A DNA stretch of 64,000 nt from Trebonia sp963767685 (GCA_963767685.1 CAVYEZ010000002.1:14296-78295), one strand, 5' to 3'. Shown: positions 31,698 to 40,614, counted from the first letter of the stretch. The notes: a model not told the origin generated them from the letters alone. A program made the numbers and translations.

Positions 31698-32810
31698 ATG
31701 GCACGCACTACGGACCCACGGGGGTCAAACACCACGACACTCGCGGAGAGCGAGGACATCGCGCTCTCGGTCGACCCGGGTGCCGCGCCGATCCTGCGCA
31801 AGGCCGTCGGCGACTACGACGACGAGAACCCGAAGACGCCGGCGCAGCGCCTCCTGATCGCGGTCTTCGTCTTCCTGCCGATGGCGGCGCTGATCGCCGC
31901 GATCCCGTTCGCCTGGGGCTGGGGCCTCAACTGGCGTGACATCCTGGTCGCGGCCGTCTTCTACTGGGTATCCGGGCTGGGCATCACTGTCGGGTTCCAC
32001 CGGTACTTCACGCACAGCTCGTTCAAGGCCAAGCCCGGCCTGCGGGTCGCGCTGGCGATCGCGGGCAGCCTCGCGATGGAGGGCCCGGTCGTCAACTGGG
32101 TCGCCGACCACCGGCGGCACCACAAGTACAGCGACAAGGAGGGCGACCCGCACTCCCCCTGGCGGTACGGCGATGACGCGAAGGCCCTGACGAAGGGGCT
32201 GCTCTGGGCGCACACCCTCTGGCTGTTCGACGAGAACCGGACCTCGAAGGAGAAGTACGCGCCGGACCTGCTCGCCGACAAGAAGATCCGCGCCGTCCAC
32301 TACTGCTTCCCCGCGATCGTCGCGTTCACGCTGATCGCCCCCGCGCTGATCGGTGGCTTCTGGAACTCCAGCGCGGCCGTCTGGTCCTGGCACGGCGCCA
32401 TCGAGATGTTCTTCTGGGCCAGCCTGGTCCGCGTGACGCTGCTGCACCACGTGACCTGGTCGACCAACTCGATCTGCCACACCTGGGGCGGCACGGACTG
32501 GGTGTCCCGCGACCGCTCGGTGAACGTCTCCTGGCTGGCCATCGCCTCCTTCGGCGAGTCCTGGCACAACCTGCACCACGCCGACCCGACCTGCGCCAGG
32601 CACGGCGCGCTCAAGGGCCAGATCGACCAGTCCGCCCGCGTCATCCAGTGGTTCGAGAAGCTCGGCTGGGCCTACGACGTGCGCTGGCCGGACGAGACGC
32701 GGCTCAACGCCAAGCGCGCGGCGAACGCGACGCGCAGCCTCGGCAGCATGACGATGCGTAACGATAAGGCTGCGAAGCCGGTAAAGTCATCTAACCGGGC
32801 GGCGGCCTAA
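31698..32810 (+). CDS. Acyl-CoA/fatty acid delta-9-type desaturase
   Basis: This 370-residue membrane di-iron desaturase introduces a double bond in acyl chains. All three histidine boxes are present: HRYFTH near 105, HRRHHKYSD near 141 and SWHNLHHAD near 280, with another HHVTW segment between them. Four hydrophobic helices lie around residues 52-120 and 200-250. ATG at 31698 has a GGGGAGAAC site. The TetR gene follows after 15 bases, and tandem palindromes precede it, so autogenous TetR control of membrane fluidity is likely. Confidence 0.93.
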   Translation: MARTTDPRGSNTTTLAESEDIALSVDPGAAPILRKAVGDYDDENPKTPAQRLLIAVFVFLPMAALIAAIPFAWGWGLNWRDILVAAVFYWVSGLGITVGFHRYFTHSSFKAKPGLRVALAIAGSLAMEGPVVNWVADHRRHHKYSDKEGDPHSPWRYGDDAKALTKGLLWAHTLWLFDENRTSKEKYAPDLLADKKIRAVHYCFPAIVAFTLIAPALIGGFWNSSAAVWSWHGAIEMFFWASLVRVTLLHHVTWSTNSICHTWGGTDWVSRDRSVNVSWLAIASFGESWHNLHHADPTCARHGALKGQIDQSARVIQWFEKLGWAYDVRWPDETRLNAKRAANATRSLGSMTMRNDKAAKPVKSSNRAAA

Positions 32811-32825
32811 AGCCATGATGTTCCG

Positions 32826-33440
32826 GTGACCGACCAATCCCCGAAAACCGCCAGAAAGCGGATGACTGGCCAGGAACGGCGGCAGCAGCTTCTCGACATC
32901 GGGAGGCGGCTGTTCGCTGAGCGGGGATTCGAGGGCACCTCGATCGAAGAGATCGCCGCCCAGGCGGGGGTCTCCAAGCCCGTGGTGTACGAGCACTTCG
33001 GCGGCAAGGAGGGCCTGTACGCCGTGGTCGTGGACCGCGAGGTGGAACGGCTCACCACCGTGACGGTGACGCTGTCCGAGGGGCCGTACTCCAAGCCTAA
33101 GTTCGAGGCAGCGGCGGTCTCCCTGCTCCGCTACATCGAGGAAAACGCCGACGGCTTCCGGATCCTGGTGCGCGATTCCAGCCCAGGATCCGGCGGCGGC
33201 ACGTACGGCACGCTGCTCGCCGACATCGCGGGCCAGGTGGAGTACATCATGGCCGACTTCCTGAAGTCACGCGGCCGGGACCCGAAGCTGGCCCCGATGT
33301 ACTCCCAGATGATGGTCGGCATGGTCGCGTTCACCGGCCAGTGGTGGCTCGACGCCCGCAAGCCGAAGCTCGAGCAGGTCGCGGCGAACATGATCGACCT
33401 GGCCTGGAACGGGCTCGCCCAACTGGACGCCCAGGCCTAG
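32826..33440 (+). CDS. TetR family transcriptional regulator
   Basis: This 204-residue regulator has the N-terminal HTH typical of TetR proteins: RRQQLLDIGRRLFAERGFEGTSIEEIAAQAGVSKPVVYEHFGGKEGLYAVVV (residues ~18-70). The C-terminal ligand domain is helical. GTG at 32826 is the start, 15 bases after the desaturase. Its stop shares the tetranucleotide CTAG with the stop of the convergent response-regulator gene. Likely targets are the palindromes upstream of the desaturase. Confidence 0.9.
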   Translation: MTDQSPKTARKRMTGQERRQQLLDIGRRLFAERGFEGTSIEEIAAQAGVSKPVVYEHFGGKEGLYAVVVDREVERLTTVTVTLSEGPYSKPKFEAAAVSLLRYIEENADGFRILVRDSSPGSGGGTYGTLLADIAGQVEYIMADFLKSRGRDPKLAPMYSQMMVGMVAFTGQWWLDARKPKLEQVAANMIDLAWNGLAQLDAQA

Positions 33441-34117
33441 CCGATGTTGTGGCGGCGGGCGTAGCCGATGGCCGCGACCCGGTCCCTTGACCCGGTCTTG
33501 GCGAAGATCCGGCTGATGTGCGTCTTCACGGTGTGGTTGCTGAGAAACAGCCGCGCGGCGATCTCCGGGTTGGTCAGTCCCTGGGCGATGAGCGCCAGGA
33601 TCTCGGCCTCGCGCTGCGTTATCCCGTCCGGCGCCGGCAAGGCGGCGGCTTCCGTGGCCGCCGCCAGTGCCGCCGGGGCCGCCGCGGTAGCGGCGGCGAC
33701 CAGGGCGGCCTGCACGCGGGCGTCGAGCACCGACAGGCCGCCCGCGGCCGCCCGCAGCGCGCTGGCGATGTCGGCCCGGTCGGCGTCCTTGGTGAGGTAG
33801 CTGCGCGCGCCGGCCCGCAGGGCCTCGAGCACCGATTCGTCATCCGCGTAGGTGGTCAGGATGACGACCGCGACCCGCGGGTGCTCGGCGGCGAGCCTGC
33901 GGGTCGCCCCGATGCCGTCGAGCACCGGCATGTGCAGGTCGAGCAGGATCGCGTCGGGATCGTGCTCGGCCACCAGCGCCAGCGCCTGCTCGCCGTCCGC
34001 GGCCGCGCCCACCACGTCGATGCCCGGCAGCCCGCCGAGCAGCAGCACCAGGCCCTCGCGCACGCTGGCTTGGTCGTCCGCGATCACGACGCGCAGCGGC
34101 GCACCATCAGTACTCAT
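33437..34117 (-). CDS. NarL/LuxR-type response regulator
   Basis: The receiver domain (~8-125) has the acidic pair DD at 14-15, phospho-acceptor D60 in ILLDLHMPVLDG, Thr in ILTTY and Lys in YLTKDAD. An unusually Ala-rich linker (~135-165) leads to the LuxR HTH (ITQREAEILALIAQGLTNPEIAARLFLSNHTVKTHISRIFAK). Length is 226 residues. It is 12 bases downstream of the histidine kinase, its evident partner. Confidence 0.94.
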   Translation of the reverse strand: MSTDGAPLRVVIADDQASVREGLVLLLGGLPGIDVVGAAADGEQALALVAEHDPDAILLDLHMPVLDGIGATRRLAAEHPRVAVVILTTYADDESVLEALRAGARSYLTKDADRADIASALRAAAGGLSVLDARVQAALVAAATAAAPAALAAATEAAALPAPDGITQREAEILALIAQGLTNPEIAARLFLSNHTVKTHISRIFAKTGSRDRVAAIGYARRHNIG

Positions 34118-34129
34118 GCGATCATTTTC

Positions 34130-35299
34130 TCAGTTGCCGGACGGTGAAAGTGGCACTTGCGCCGTGACCACCCAGCAGCTGCCCTCCCGGCCCGCGGCCA
34201 GGGTCCCGCCAAGCAGCCGCAGCCGTTCCCGCATCCCGGTCAGGCCGTAGCCGGCGTCGACCGTGCTCAGTTCCACGGCCCGGGGCGCGACGGCGTCGAC
34301 CTCGTTCCTGACCGTAAGCCGGACGGCGGCGGCGGCAAACTTCAGGCGGACCGTCACGGGCTTGCCGGCGCCGTGCTTAGCGGCGTTGACCAGGGCCTCC
34401 TGCGCGACCCGGAGCAGCGCGACCGTCGCCTCGGCGGGCACCGGCCGCGGCGCGCCCGCGGTATCGAGGCTGACGGCGACGCGGTAGCGCTCGCCGTACG
34501 TGCTCACGGCCTTGGCGAGCTCCTCGGCCAGCGGCAGCGTGTCCGAGCGCAGCGCGTGCACCGCCCGGCGGGTCTCCGTCAGCCCCTCGCCAGCCATCCG
34601 CTGGGCTGCGGTGAGCAGTTCGACGGCCCGGTCGACGTCGCCGTGGTCGGTGAGCACCGAGCGGGCGGCCTGGATCTGGATGCCGAGCGCGCCGATGGAG
34701 TGCGCGAGCACGTCATGAATCTCGCGCGCGATCCGGGTGCGCTCGTCGAGGACGTCGGCCCGGCGCTGCTCGGCCTCCAGCCGTTCCCGCTGCGCGAGCA
34801 GCGCGGCGGCCTGCTCCGCCTGGACGCGGAAGGCGCCCCGGTTGCGGCCGATCAGCAGCCCGGACGCGATGATTATGGGGAACCCGATCAGGGTGGTGAC
34901 GCTGGCGCCGAACGCCAGCCCGGCGACGTCGGCGGCGAGGATCCCCGCGCTGGTCACCGCGATGGCGGGCGCCAGGTCGGTGTCGCCGCCCGCCTGCATC
35001 GCCGCGACGAGTGCGAAGACCAGCATGGCCAGGTTGCCGTCGGAGGCCGAGGTGGCCGCGGCCCCCATGGTCACGGCGATCACGCCGAAGATGACCGGGA
35101 GGGCGCGCCGACGGTACCGCGCGGCGCGCGGCGAGTAGTCGATCAGCGCCAGGCCGATCATGCCAAGCCCGGCGATGGCGTAGGCGATGGCCTGGAACAG
35201 CACCTCGGCCCGCCCGCTGGACGGGTAGATGCCGAACGCCAGCGCGCCGACCCAGGCGAAGCCGAGGGACCGGGACACGAGGTTGACCGAGCGGTTCAT
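34130..35299 (-). CDS. Sensor histidine kinase (HisKA_3 type)
   Basis: The protein has 389 residues. About five hydrophobic segments fill residues 10-150, with no large extracytoplasmic loop, so it likely senses within the membrane. The dimerisation box RTRIAREIHDVLAHSIGAL holds phospho-His near 195. The ATPase domain shows EALVNAAKHG (N-box) and GYGLTGMRERL (G-box). It is paired with the response regulator downstream. The divergent membrane-protein gene 214 bases away may be a target or accessory. Confidence 0.92.
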   Translation of the reverse strand: MNRSVNLVSRSLGFAWVGALAFGIYPSSGRAEVLFQAIAYAIAGLGMIGLALIDYSPRAARYRRRALPVIFGVIAVTMGAAATSASDGNLAMLVFALVAAMQAGGDTDLAPAIAVTSAGILAADVAGLAFGASVTTLIGFPIIIASGLLIGRNRGAFRVQAEQAAALLAQRERLEAEQRRADVLDERTRIAREIHDVLAHSIGALGIQIQAARSVLTDHGDVDRAVELLTAAQRMAGEGLTETRRAVHALRSDTLPLAEELAKAVSTYGERYRVAVSLDTAGAPRPVPAEATVALLRVAQEALVNAAKHGAGKPVTVRLKFAAAAVRLTVRNEVDAVAPRAVELSTVDAGYGLTGMRERLRLLGGTLAAGREGSCWVVTAQVPLSPSGN

Positions 35300-35333
35300 G
35301 GCTCAAGTGTGGCGTGCCCGGCGGCCAGGGGGA

Positions 35334-36464
35334 TCAGACCGCGGGCTGACGCCTGGTCTGACTCGAGCGGCTTACGTGGTACCAGGTAACGCCGGCCCGG
35401 GTCATGCCGGAGGTCACCGCCTGCTCCGATTCGCGGACGGCCGCGCTTAGCGAAGGTTGGGACATCAGCCACTCGCGGTCGTCAAGTAGCCGCGGACCTA
35501 TGAGGAGCATGAAATGGTCTCCCAGCTCACCGAGGCAATGATCGTCAACGGTGTCGTCCTGGCCACGGTTCTCGCTAGCGACGTGGGCCCGGCGCGGAAG
35601 ATTGGCCGGATGCGCCTGCTGCGCCCGGTGATCGCCGCCGCCGTGATCGTTCCGATCTTCCTTGACCACCCGGCCACCAGCGGCAACGGGCTCGCGGTGG
35701 AGATCGCGGGCATCGCCGCCGGGGTGCTCGGCGGCCTGGCCGCCGCCGCGCTGATGCGCGTGTACCGCAGTCCGCTGACCGGGAAGCCGGTCAGCAGCGC
35801 GGGCTGGGCCTACGCCATCTTCTGGACCGTCGTCATCGCCGCGCGGGCGGCGTTCTCTTACGGCGCCGCGCACTGGTTCACCGGCTCGATCGTTGCCTGG
35901 GCAATCGCCAACCAGGTATCGGAGGCGGCCATCACCGACGGGCTCATCTTCATGGCCATCATCATGGTGATCGTCCGCACGGCGGGGCTCGCCGCCCGCG
36001 CGTCCCGCCTGCCCGAATAAGAAGGCGGGCCCTGCCCCCGGCGCGATCTCGACGGTACGCTCGTCGGGACGAGCCGTGGGCAGGCCCGCCTGCCGCCATG
36101 CCTGGTAGCCGCCGGCCACGTCGGTGGCCAGGTCCAGCCCGAGGTCCTGCAGCGCGGCGGCCGCCAGGCTGGACGTGTACCCCTCCATGCAGATGACGAT
36201 CGGCCGCAGGTCGTACCCGCTGACCCAGGGCAGCCGGGCATCGCTCGCGGGGTCCAGCCGCCATTCCAGGTGGTTCCGCTCGATCACGACCGAGCCAGGG
36301 ATCTCCCCCGCGGCGGCCCGCTGCGCCGCGGGCCTGATGTCGATCAGCGTGGCCCCGTCGGCCCACGCCGCGTGGGCCTCCGCGGCGTCAGCCGGCGCGA
36401 GGCGGTCCCGCGCCGCCGCCAGGGTCTCGCCGATGGACCGCGCGCCCTCCGGCTTGTGCGTCAC
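35334..36464 (-). CDS. Rhodanese-domain protein; stop missing at the expected place
   Basis: Residues ~20-135 form a rhodanese domain: ADGATLIDIRPAAQRAAAGEIPGSVVIERN, the active-site loop VICMEGYTSS with its Cys, and DVAGGYQAWRQAGLP. Such proteins move sulfane sulfur. GTG at 36464 forms a GTGA overlap with the upstream cysteine-dioxygenase-like gene, so the pair is co-translated. The recognisable protein ends near 36040, but the frame stays open to 35334, antisense to the whole membrane-protein gene, adding ~220 residues of no recognisable character. A lost stop or a sequence frameshift is likely; read only 36040-36464 as secure. Confidence 0.7.
   Translation of the reverse strand: MTHKPEGARSIGETLAAARDRLAPADAAEAHAAWADGATLIDIRPAAQRAAAGEIPGSVVIERNHLEWRLDPASDARLPWVSGYDLRPIVICMEGYTSSLAAAALQDLGLDLATDVAGGYQAWRQAGLPTARPDERTVEIAPGAGPAFLFGQAGRAGGEPRRADDHHDDGHEDEPVGDGRLRYLVGDCPGNDRAGEPVRGAVRERRPRGDDDGPEDGVGPARAADRLPGQRTAVHAHQRGGGQAAEHPGGDARDLHREPVAAGGRVVKEDRNDHGGGDHRAQQAHPANLPRRAHVASENRGQDDTVDDHCLGELGDHFMLLIGPRLLDDREWLMSQPSLSAAVRESEQAVTSGMTRAGVTWYHVSRSSQTRRQPAV
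35514..36020 (+). CDS. Small integral membrane protein next to two-component genes
   Basis: This 168-residue protein has four or five hydrophobic segments (residues ~4-22, 33-50, 62-82, 98-118, 135-158). ATG at 35514 follows a GAGGAG site at suitable spacing. No domain is recognised with certainty; such small membrane proteins often lie beside actinobacterial two-component systems. The rhodanese frame on the other strand runs antisense through the whole gene. Confidence 0.7.
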   Translation: MVSQLTEAMIVNGVVLATVLASDVGPARKIGRMRLLRPVIAAAVIVPIFLDHPATSGNGLAVEIAGIAAGVLGGLAAAALMRVYRSPLTGKPVSSAGWAYAIFWTVVIAARAAFSYGAAHWFTGSIVAWAIANQVSEAAITDGLIFMAIIMVIVRTAGLAARASRLPE

Positions 36465-36946
36465 CAGTCGTCAGCCCCTTCCGTCCGGATTGTCACCAGG
36501 CCGCCCGGCGTGAGATCGTACCTGGTCATGGCGGACAGCGGCGGCGAGTACGCGTGCACGCTCACCGCGACGGAGCCCGCCGCGGAGTTCCGCACGTCGT
36601 GCACGTGCCGCGGCCCGAAGGACCGGATCAGCCCGGGGGTCACCGGGTTGGCGGCGGAGCTGGCCCCCCGCGCGATCACGTGCTCGTCCAGCTGGCCCCA
36701 CACCACTCCGAACGCCCCGTTGGCGCCACCGTGGTCGTGGAACCCGGTCGACTGGCCAGGCAGCCAGCTGATCAGCCACAACTCAAGACAGTCGTCCACC
36801 CGGATCTGCTCGTACCAGCGGCCCTCGGGATCAAGGCGAACCCTGGTCACCCATTCGGCTGGGGCGGAGGTCAGCCGCCGCACCTCGGCGGCGAGCTGCT
36901 TGGGCGGGATAACCCGCTGCTCAGAAGTGGTGGTCGTCCGTTGCAC
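36461..36946 (-). CDS. Cysteine dioxygenase-type cupin
   Basis: This 161-residue protein belongs to the cysteine dioxygenase type I fold. The iron-binding histidines are visible in STGFHDHGGANGAFGVVWGQL (HxH) and PRHVHDVRN, with the C-terminal VSVHAYSPPL typical of the family. It oxidises a thiol (cysteine or a related thiol/persulfide) to the sulfinate. GTG at 36946 is the only sensible start. The overlapping rhodanese gene suggests a joint role in reduced-sulfur handling. Confidence 0.85.
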   Translation of the reverse strand: MQRTTTTSEQRVIPPKQLAAEVRRLTSAPAEWVTRVRLDPEGRWYEQIRVDDCLELWLISWLPGQSTGFHDHGGANGAFGVVWGQLDEHVIARGASSAANPVTPGLIRSFGPRHVHDVRNSAAGSVAVSVHAYSPPLSAMTRYDLTPGGLVTIRTEGADDW

Positions 36947-37011
36947 GGATAGATCATGGCATGAAATCCCTAGTAACTCAATTGGAATAGTCTGTAAATC
37001 TCCTGGGCATC

Positions 37012-38817
37012 CTACGCCATCGCCCGCTGGTACGCCCGCGTCCCCCACCACCCGGCCAGCGCCGCGATCACGGCCATGACGAGGAAGCCGAGGCCGACGG
37101 TGCCGGTGACCACCGTCCCCGCGGCGAGCGAGCGGGCCGCCTGCACGGCGTAGTACATCGGGTTGAAGTGCCCGAGCACGCGCAGCCAGGTGGGGCCCAG
37201 CGAGAGCGGCAGCAGGATGCCGGCGAGCAGCGTGAGCGGCAGTTGCACCCCGGTGACGACCGCGGCGAGCGACCCGATCTGCTTGAGGTTCAGCCCGAGG
37301 GCCGACGATGTCGCCGAGCACGCGGCGGTGAGCAGCGCGAGGAGCACGAACAGCAGCGCGAGCCCGCCCCAGTGCACGTGGTACCCGAAGGCCGCCCCGA
37401 CCGCGATCACCACCACGCCGGGCACCGCGAACATCACGATGTCGCGCAGCACCGTGCCGAGGAGCAGCGCCAGCCGGCTGGCCGGGGTGACGCGCAGCCG
37501 CTCGATCACGCCGGAGTCCAGCTCCCAGATGACGGGCCACCCGGCCCCCATGCCGGCGCCGAACGCGATCAGCACCATGATTCCCGGCACGAACACGTCG
37601 AGCACGTGCCCGCGCGGGAACCCGGGCGCGCCGGCGAATGACCGCAGCAACGGCGCGAACAGCGCCAGGTACAGCACCGGCGTAATCAGCCCGGTGATGA
37701 TCCAGACCGGCTGGCGGAGCGTCTCAAGCAGCTTACGGCGGAAGAACAGACTGGTCTGCAGCGCGAACGGGGCGAGCGTGGTCATGCGGCCACCTCCTCG
37801 GCGGCGGCGTCCGCGGGCCGCCGGTGACGGGCTCCCGTCGCGCAGCGAACGTCCCGTCTCCCGCAGGAAGACGTCGTCAAGCGTCGGCCGGGCGACCGAC
37901 GCGGCGCGCGTCGGGACGCCGCGCGACACGAGCGCGGCGAAGACCGCGGCCATCGCGCGGGTGGCGTCGGTGGCCGTCAGCCGGATCGTCCCCTGGCCCC
38001 CGGCCCCCGGCTCCACCACGGCACTCGTGATGAACGGGGCATCCGCGAGCTCGCGGGCGACGGCCGCCAGGACGTCGGGGCCCGCCTCCGGGGTGACGGC
38101 GATCGTGTCGGCCGAGTACCGCTGCTTGAGCTCGTCCGGGCGGCCGAGCGCGATGACCCGGCCGTGATCGACGATCGCGACCCGGTCGGCGAGCTGGTCG
38201 GCCTCGTCCAGGTAGTGCGTGGTGAGGAAGATCGTGGTGCCGGCGTCGCGCAGCAGGCGGAGCTGCTCCCACAGGTTGGCCCGGTTCTGCGGGTCAAGGC
38301 CGGTCGTGGGCTCGTCGAGGAACAGCACGCGCGGGCGGTGGACGATGCCGAGCGCGACCTCGAGCCTGCGGCGCTGGCCGCCCGAGTAGGTGCGGACCGG
38401 GCGGTCGGCGAGCGCGTCCAGGTCGAAGACCTCCGCCAGCTCCGCGCAGCGCTCCTTGGCCCCGGCCGCGCTCAGCCCGTACAGGCGGGCGGCGAGCATC
38501 AGGTTTTCTCGCCCGGTCGCGTCCCGGTCGGCGCCGCCGAGCTGGCCGACGTAGCCGATCGCCCGCCGGACGCGCCCGGGGGCGTGCCGGACGTCCTCCC
38601 CGGCGACGTAGGCGTCTCCGGCGTCGGCGGGCAGCAGCGTGGTGAGGATGCGCAGGGTCGTCGTCTTTCCCGCGCCATTCGGCCCGAGCAGGCCGAAGAT
38701 CTCCCCGGCCGCGACGGTCAGGTCGATGCCGCGGACGGCCTCGATGGCTTTGCCCGCGACCCGGAACGACTTGCGCAGCCCGTTGACCTGGACCGCGGGC
38801 ACTGGTGATGAGGACAT
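37012..38817 (-). CDS. ABC-2 exporter: ATP-binding protein and permease in one open frame
   Basis: Residues 1-~325 are a DrrA-like ATPase: Walker A LLGPNGAGKTTT, signature YSGGQRRRLEVA, Walker B VLFLDEPTTGLDP and the H-loop TTHYLDEAD, ending LDDVFLRETGRSLRDG. From M345 (ATG 37785) follows a DrrB-like permease of 257 residues with six helices. In homologues these are separate genes. Here a GAGGAGGTG site sits just before ATG 37785, and in the neighbouring frame the ATPase would end EEVAA-stop with an ATGA overlap. So the fusion probably arose from a single-base indel near 37790-37840, real or artefactual. The adjacent padR gene is the usual regulator of such exporters. Confidence 0.88.
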   Translation of the reverse strand: MSSSPVPAVQVNGLRKSFRVAGKAIEAVRGIDLTVAAGEIFGLLGPNGAGKTTTLRILTTLLPADAGDAYVAGEDVRHAPGRVRRAIGYVGQLGGADRDATGRENLMLAARLYGLSAAGAKERCAELAEVFDLDALADRPVRTYSGGQRRRLEVALGIVHRPRVLFLDEPTTGLDPQNRANLWEQLRLLRDAGTTIFLTTHYLDEADQLADRVAIVDHGRVIALGRPDELKQRYSADTIAVTPEAGPDVLAAVARELADAPFITSAVVEPGAGGQGTIRLTATDATRAMAAVFAALVSRGVPTRAASVARPTLDDVFLRETGRSLRDGSPSPAARGRRRRGGGRMTTLAPFALQTSLFFRRKLLETLRQPVWIITGLITPVLYLALFAPLLRSFAGAPGFPRGHVLDVFVPGIMVLIAFGAGMGAGWPVIWELDSGVIERLRVTPASRLALLLGTVLRDIVMFAVPGVVVIAVGAAFGYHVHWGGLALLFVLLALLTAACSATSSALGLNLKQIGSLAAVVTGVQLPLTLLAGILLPLSLGPTWLRVLGHFNPMYYAVQAARSLAAGTVVTGTVGLGFLVMAVIAALAGWWGTRAYQRAMA

Positions 38818-38973
38818 GCCGATAACTCCGTTCGTGCGTTGCCGTGAACGTCACGCGCGGCCGCAGGCATATCCTCGAAGATGCCGAGTCCACGGGTAGC
38901 CGGGTTGGCCGCGCGCTCATGGATTCCCGCGGTCTCCGGGGTTGCCGCCCCGGAGACCGTTTTCTCGCGCCCG

Positions 38974-39605
38974 TCAGCTCATGAAGCCGGCCTCCTTGAG
39001 CTCGTCGGTCGTCGGCCACGGGAACGTGCCGTCCCGCAGCTGCGCGATCGTGCCGCGCACCCAGGCGAGTTCCGCCTGCCGCATGGCCTGCGCGTACTCA
39101 TCCTCGATCCCGAAGATCCGCGGGAAGTCCGGCATGTCCGCCAGGAACGCCCGGCGGAAGGCGTCGTTTGACGAGATCTCAGCCTCGAGCCGGGCCGCCC
39201 GCTGCTGCAGCGCCGCGATCGCGCGGTCCTTGCCCAGCGAGTAGATGAACATCAGCGGCGCCGCGAACTCCGGGTACTCGGCGGCCGGCTCGCTTGCCAG
39301 GTCCCACAGCCACGCGAGCAGCTCATCCCGCCCGGGCTCGGTGATCGCGTACACGGTCCGCTCGGGCCTGCGGCCCTCCCGGCTCACCTCGACCGGCTCG
39401 ATGAAGCCGCGGTCGGCCAGCCGCGCGACGGTGTCATAGACCGAGGACTCCCTGATCTGAAGGCCCGGTCATGCCGCCGCTCCCGCATCAGCGACCGCAT
39501 CTCGTACGGGTGCATCGACCGCTCGTTGAGCAGGCTGAGGACGGAAAGCGCCACCGGCGTCCGCGGTAGCGGGCGCTGGCGCCTCGGTTGACGGTCGTCG
39601 CTCAT
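38974..39605 (-). pseudogene. PadR family regulator, frameshifted
   Basis: Two frames join to one PadR protein. From ATG 39605: MSDDRQPRRQRPLPRTPVAL..., then SLLNERSMHPYEMRSLMRERRHDRA. After a one-base loss near 39462 the sequence continues QIRESSVYDTVARLADRGFIEPVEVSREGRRPERTVYAIT and the C-terminal coiled region to 38974. Combined length about 210 residues is normal for PadR with its C-terminal helix. It lies upstream of the exporter genes it likely represses. Whether the frameshift is biological cannot be told. Confidence 0.82.
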
Positions 39606-39716
39606 CGCCGGATCCCCTACTCAGTCTCGATTACTCAGTAGCGAGTATATCGCGACTATATCTCGAGTTACCGGCGCGAGCGCAACCCCTTTCCGGTGGA
39701 TCGGCGGAAAAGCCGG

Positions 39717-40509
39717 TCAGCCCCGGCCGAGGTCCGCGCGGCGGACGACCGCGAACACCCGGCGGAAGGGAAAGATGGTCCCGAACGAATGCGGGGTGTA
39801 CTCCTGCCGCAGCCGTTCCCCGTACTCGCGGACGAACGCGTCCGCCTGCTCCGCGCCGAGCGCGGCGAGCACCGGCCGCAGCGTGGTCCCCTTGGTCCAC
39901 TCGAGCACGGGGTTCTCCCCGGGCAGGATGTGCAGGTAGCTGGTCTCCCACGCGTCCACCGTGAAGCCCGGCCGCGCGAGCAGGGCCACGTAGTCCGCCG
40001 GGTCGCCCGCCTGCCGGTTCAGCCGCGCGTCCGCGAGTCAGCCGGCGCCAGCGCGGCGAGCCCGCCATCTCCCTGACGATCGCGTGGCTCGGCTGGTCGA
40101 AGTTGCCTGGCAACTGGAACGCGAGCCAGCCGCCCGGGGCGAGCAGGTCCGCCCAGCGCAGCAGCAGTTCGTCGTGCCCGGGCACCCATTGCAGCACGGC
40201 GTTGCAGACGAGCACGTCGAGCGGGCGCTCGGGGCGCCACTCCCGCACGTCGCCGACCGTGAACGAGAGATTAGGCACCGGCTCCGTGACCGCGCCCGCC
40301 TGGGCCGCGGCGATCATCTCCGGTGAGTTGTCCACGCCGACGACGGTCGCGTCGGGCCAGCGCTCGGCCAGCGCGGCGGTGAGGTTGCCGGGGCCGCAGC
40401 CGAGGTCGGCCACGTACCGGGGACCGGCCGCGCCGACCTGGGCGACGAGGTCAAAGAACGGTCGCGCCCGCTCGCCGCCAAAGCGAAGGTACTGTCCGGC
40501 GTCCCACAT
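39717..40509 (-). pseudogene. tam: Trans-aconitate 2-methyltransferase, frameshifted
   Basis: From ATG 40509 the SAM-methyltransferase domain is clear: MWDAGQYLRFGGERARPF, VADLGCGPGNLTAALA and SNAVLQWVPGH-like CNAVLQWVPGHDELL, GNFDQPSH. After SPRWRRL the frame slips near 40035-40045 and resumes in another frame as ADARLNRQAGDPADYVALL...FTVDAWETSYLHILPGENPVLEW...REYGERLRQEY to the stop at 39717. The whole matches Tam in length and motifs. It is divergent from a MarR gene, as tam/tamR in Streptomyces coelicolor, with operator palindromes between. Confidence 0.85.
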
Positions 40510-40553
40510 GCGTCATCCCCTCCGTTGGGCCAACAACTATCGACGTAAAGAAT

Positions 40554-40599
40554 CTTGATATCAAGGCACTGATACCAGATCAAGCATCTTGACGTCAAG
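40554..40599. promoter_or_regulatory. Two TamR-type operator palindromes
   Basis: CTTGATATCAAG (40554-40565) and CTTGACGTCAAG (40588-40599, extended to TCTTGACGTCAAGA) are perfect 12-base palindromes 34 bases apart centre to centre, inside the tam/marR divergent gap. They share CTTGA...TCAAG half-sites, as expected for a MarR dimer. Confidence 0.75.
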
Positions 40600-40614
40600 A
40601 GATAAGCTAGGCGG

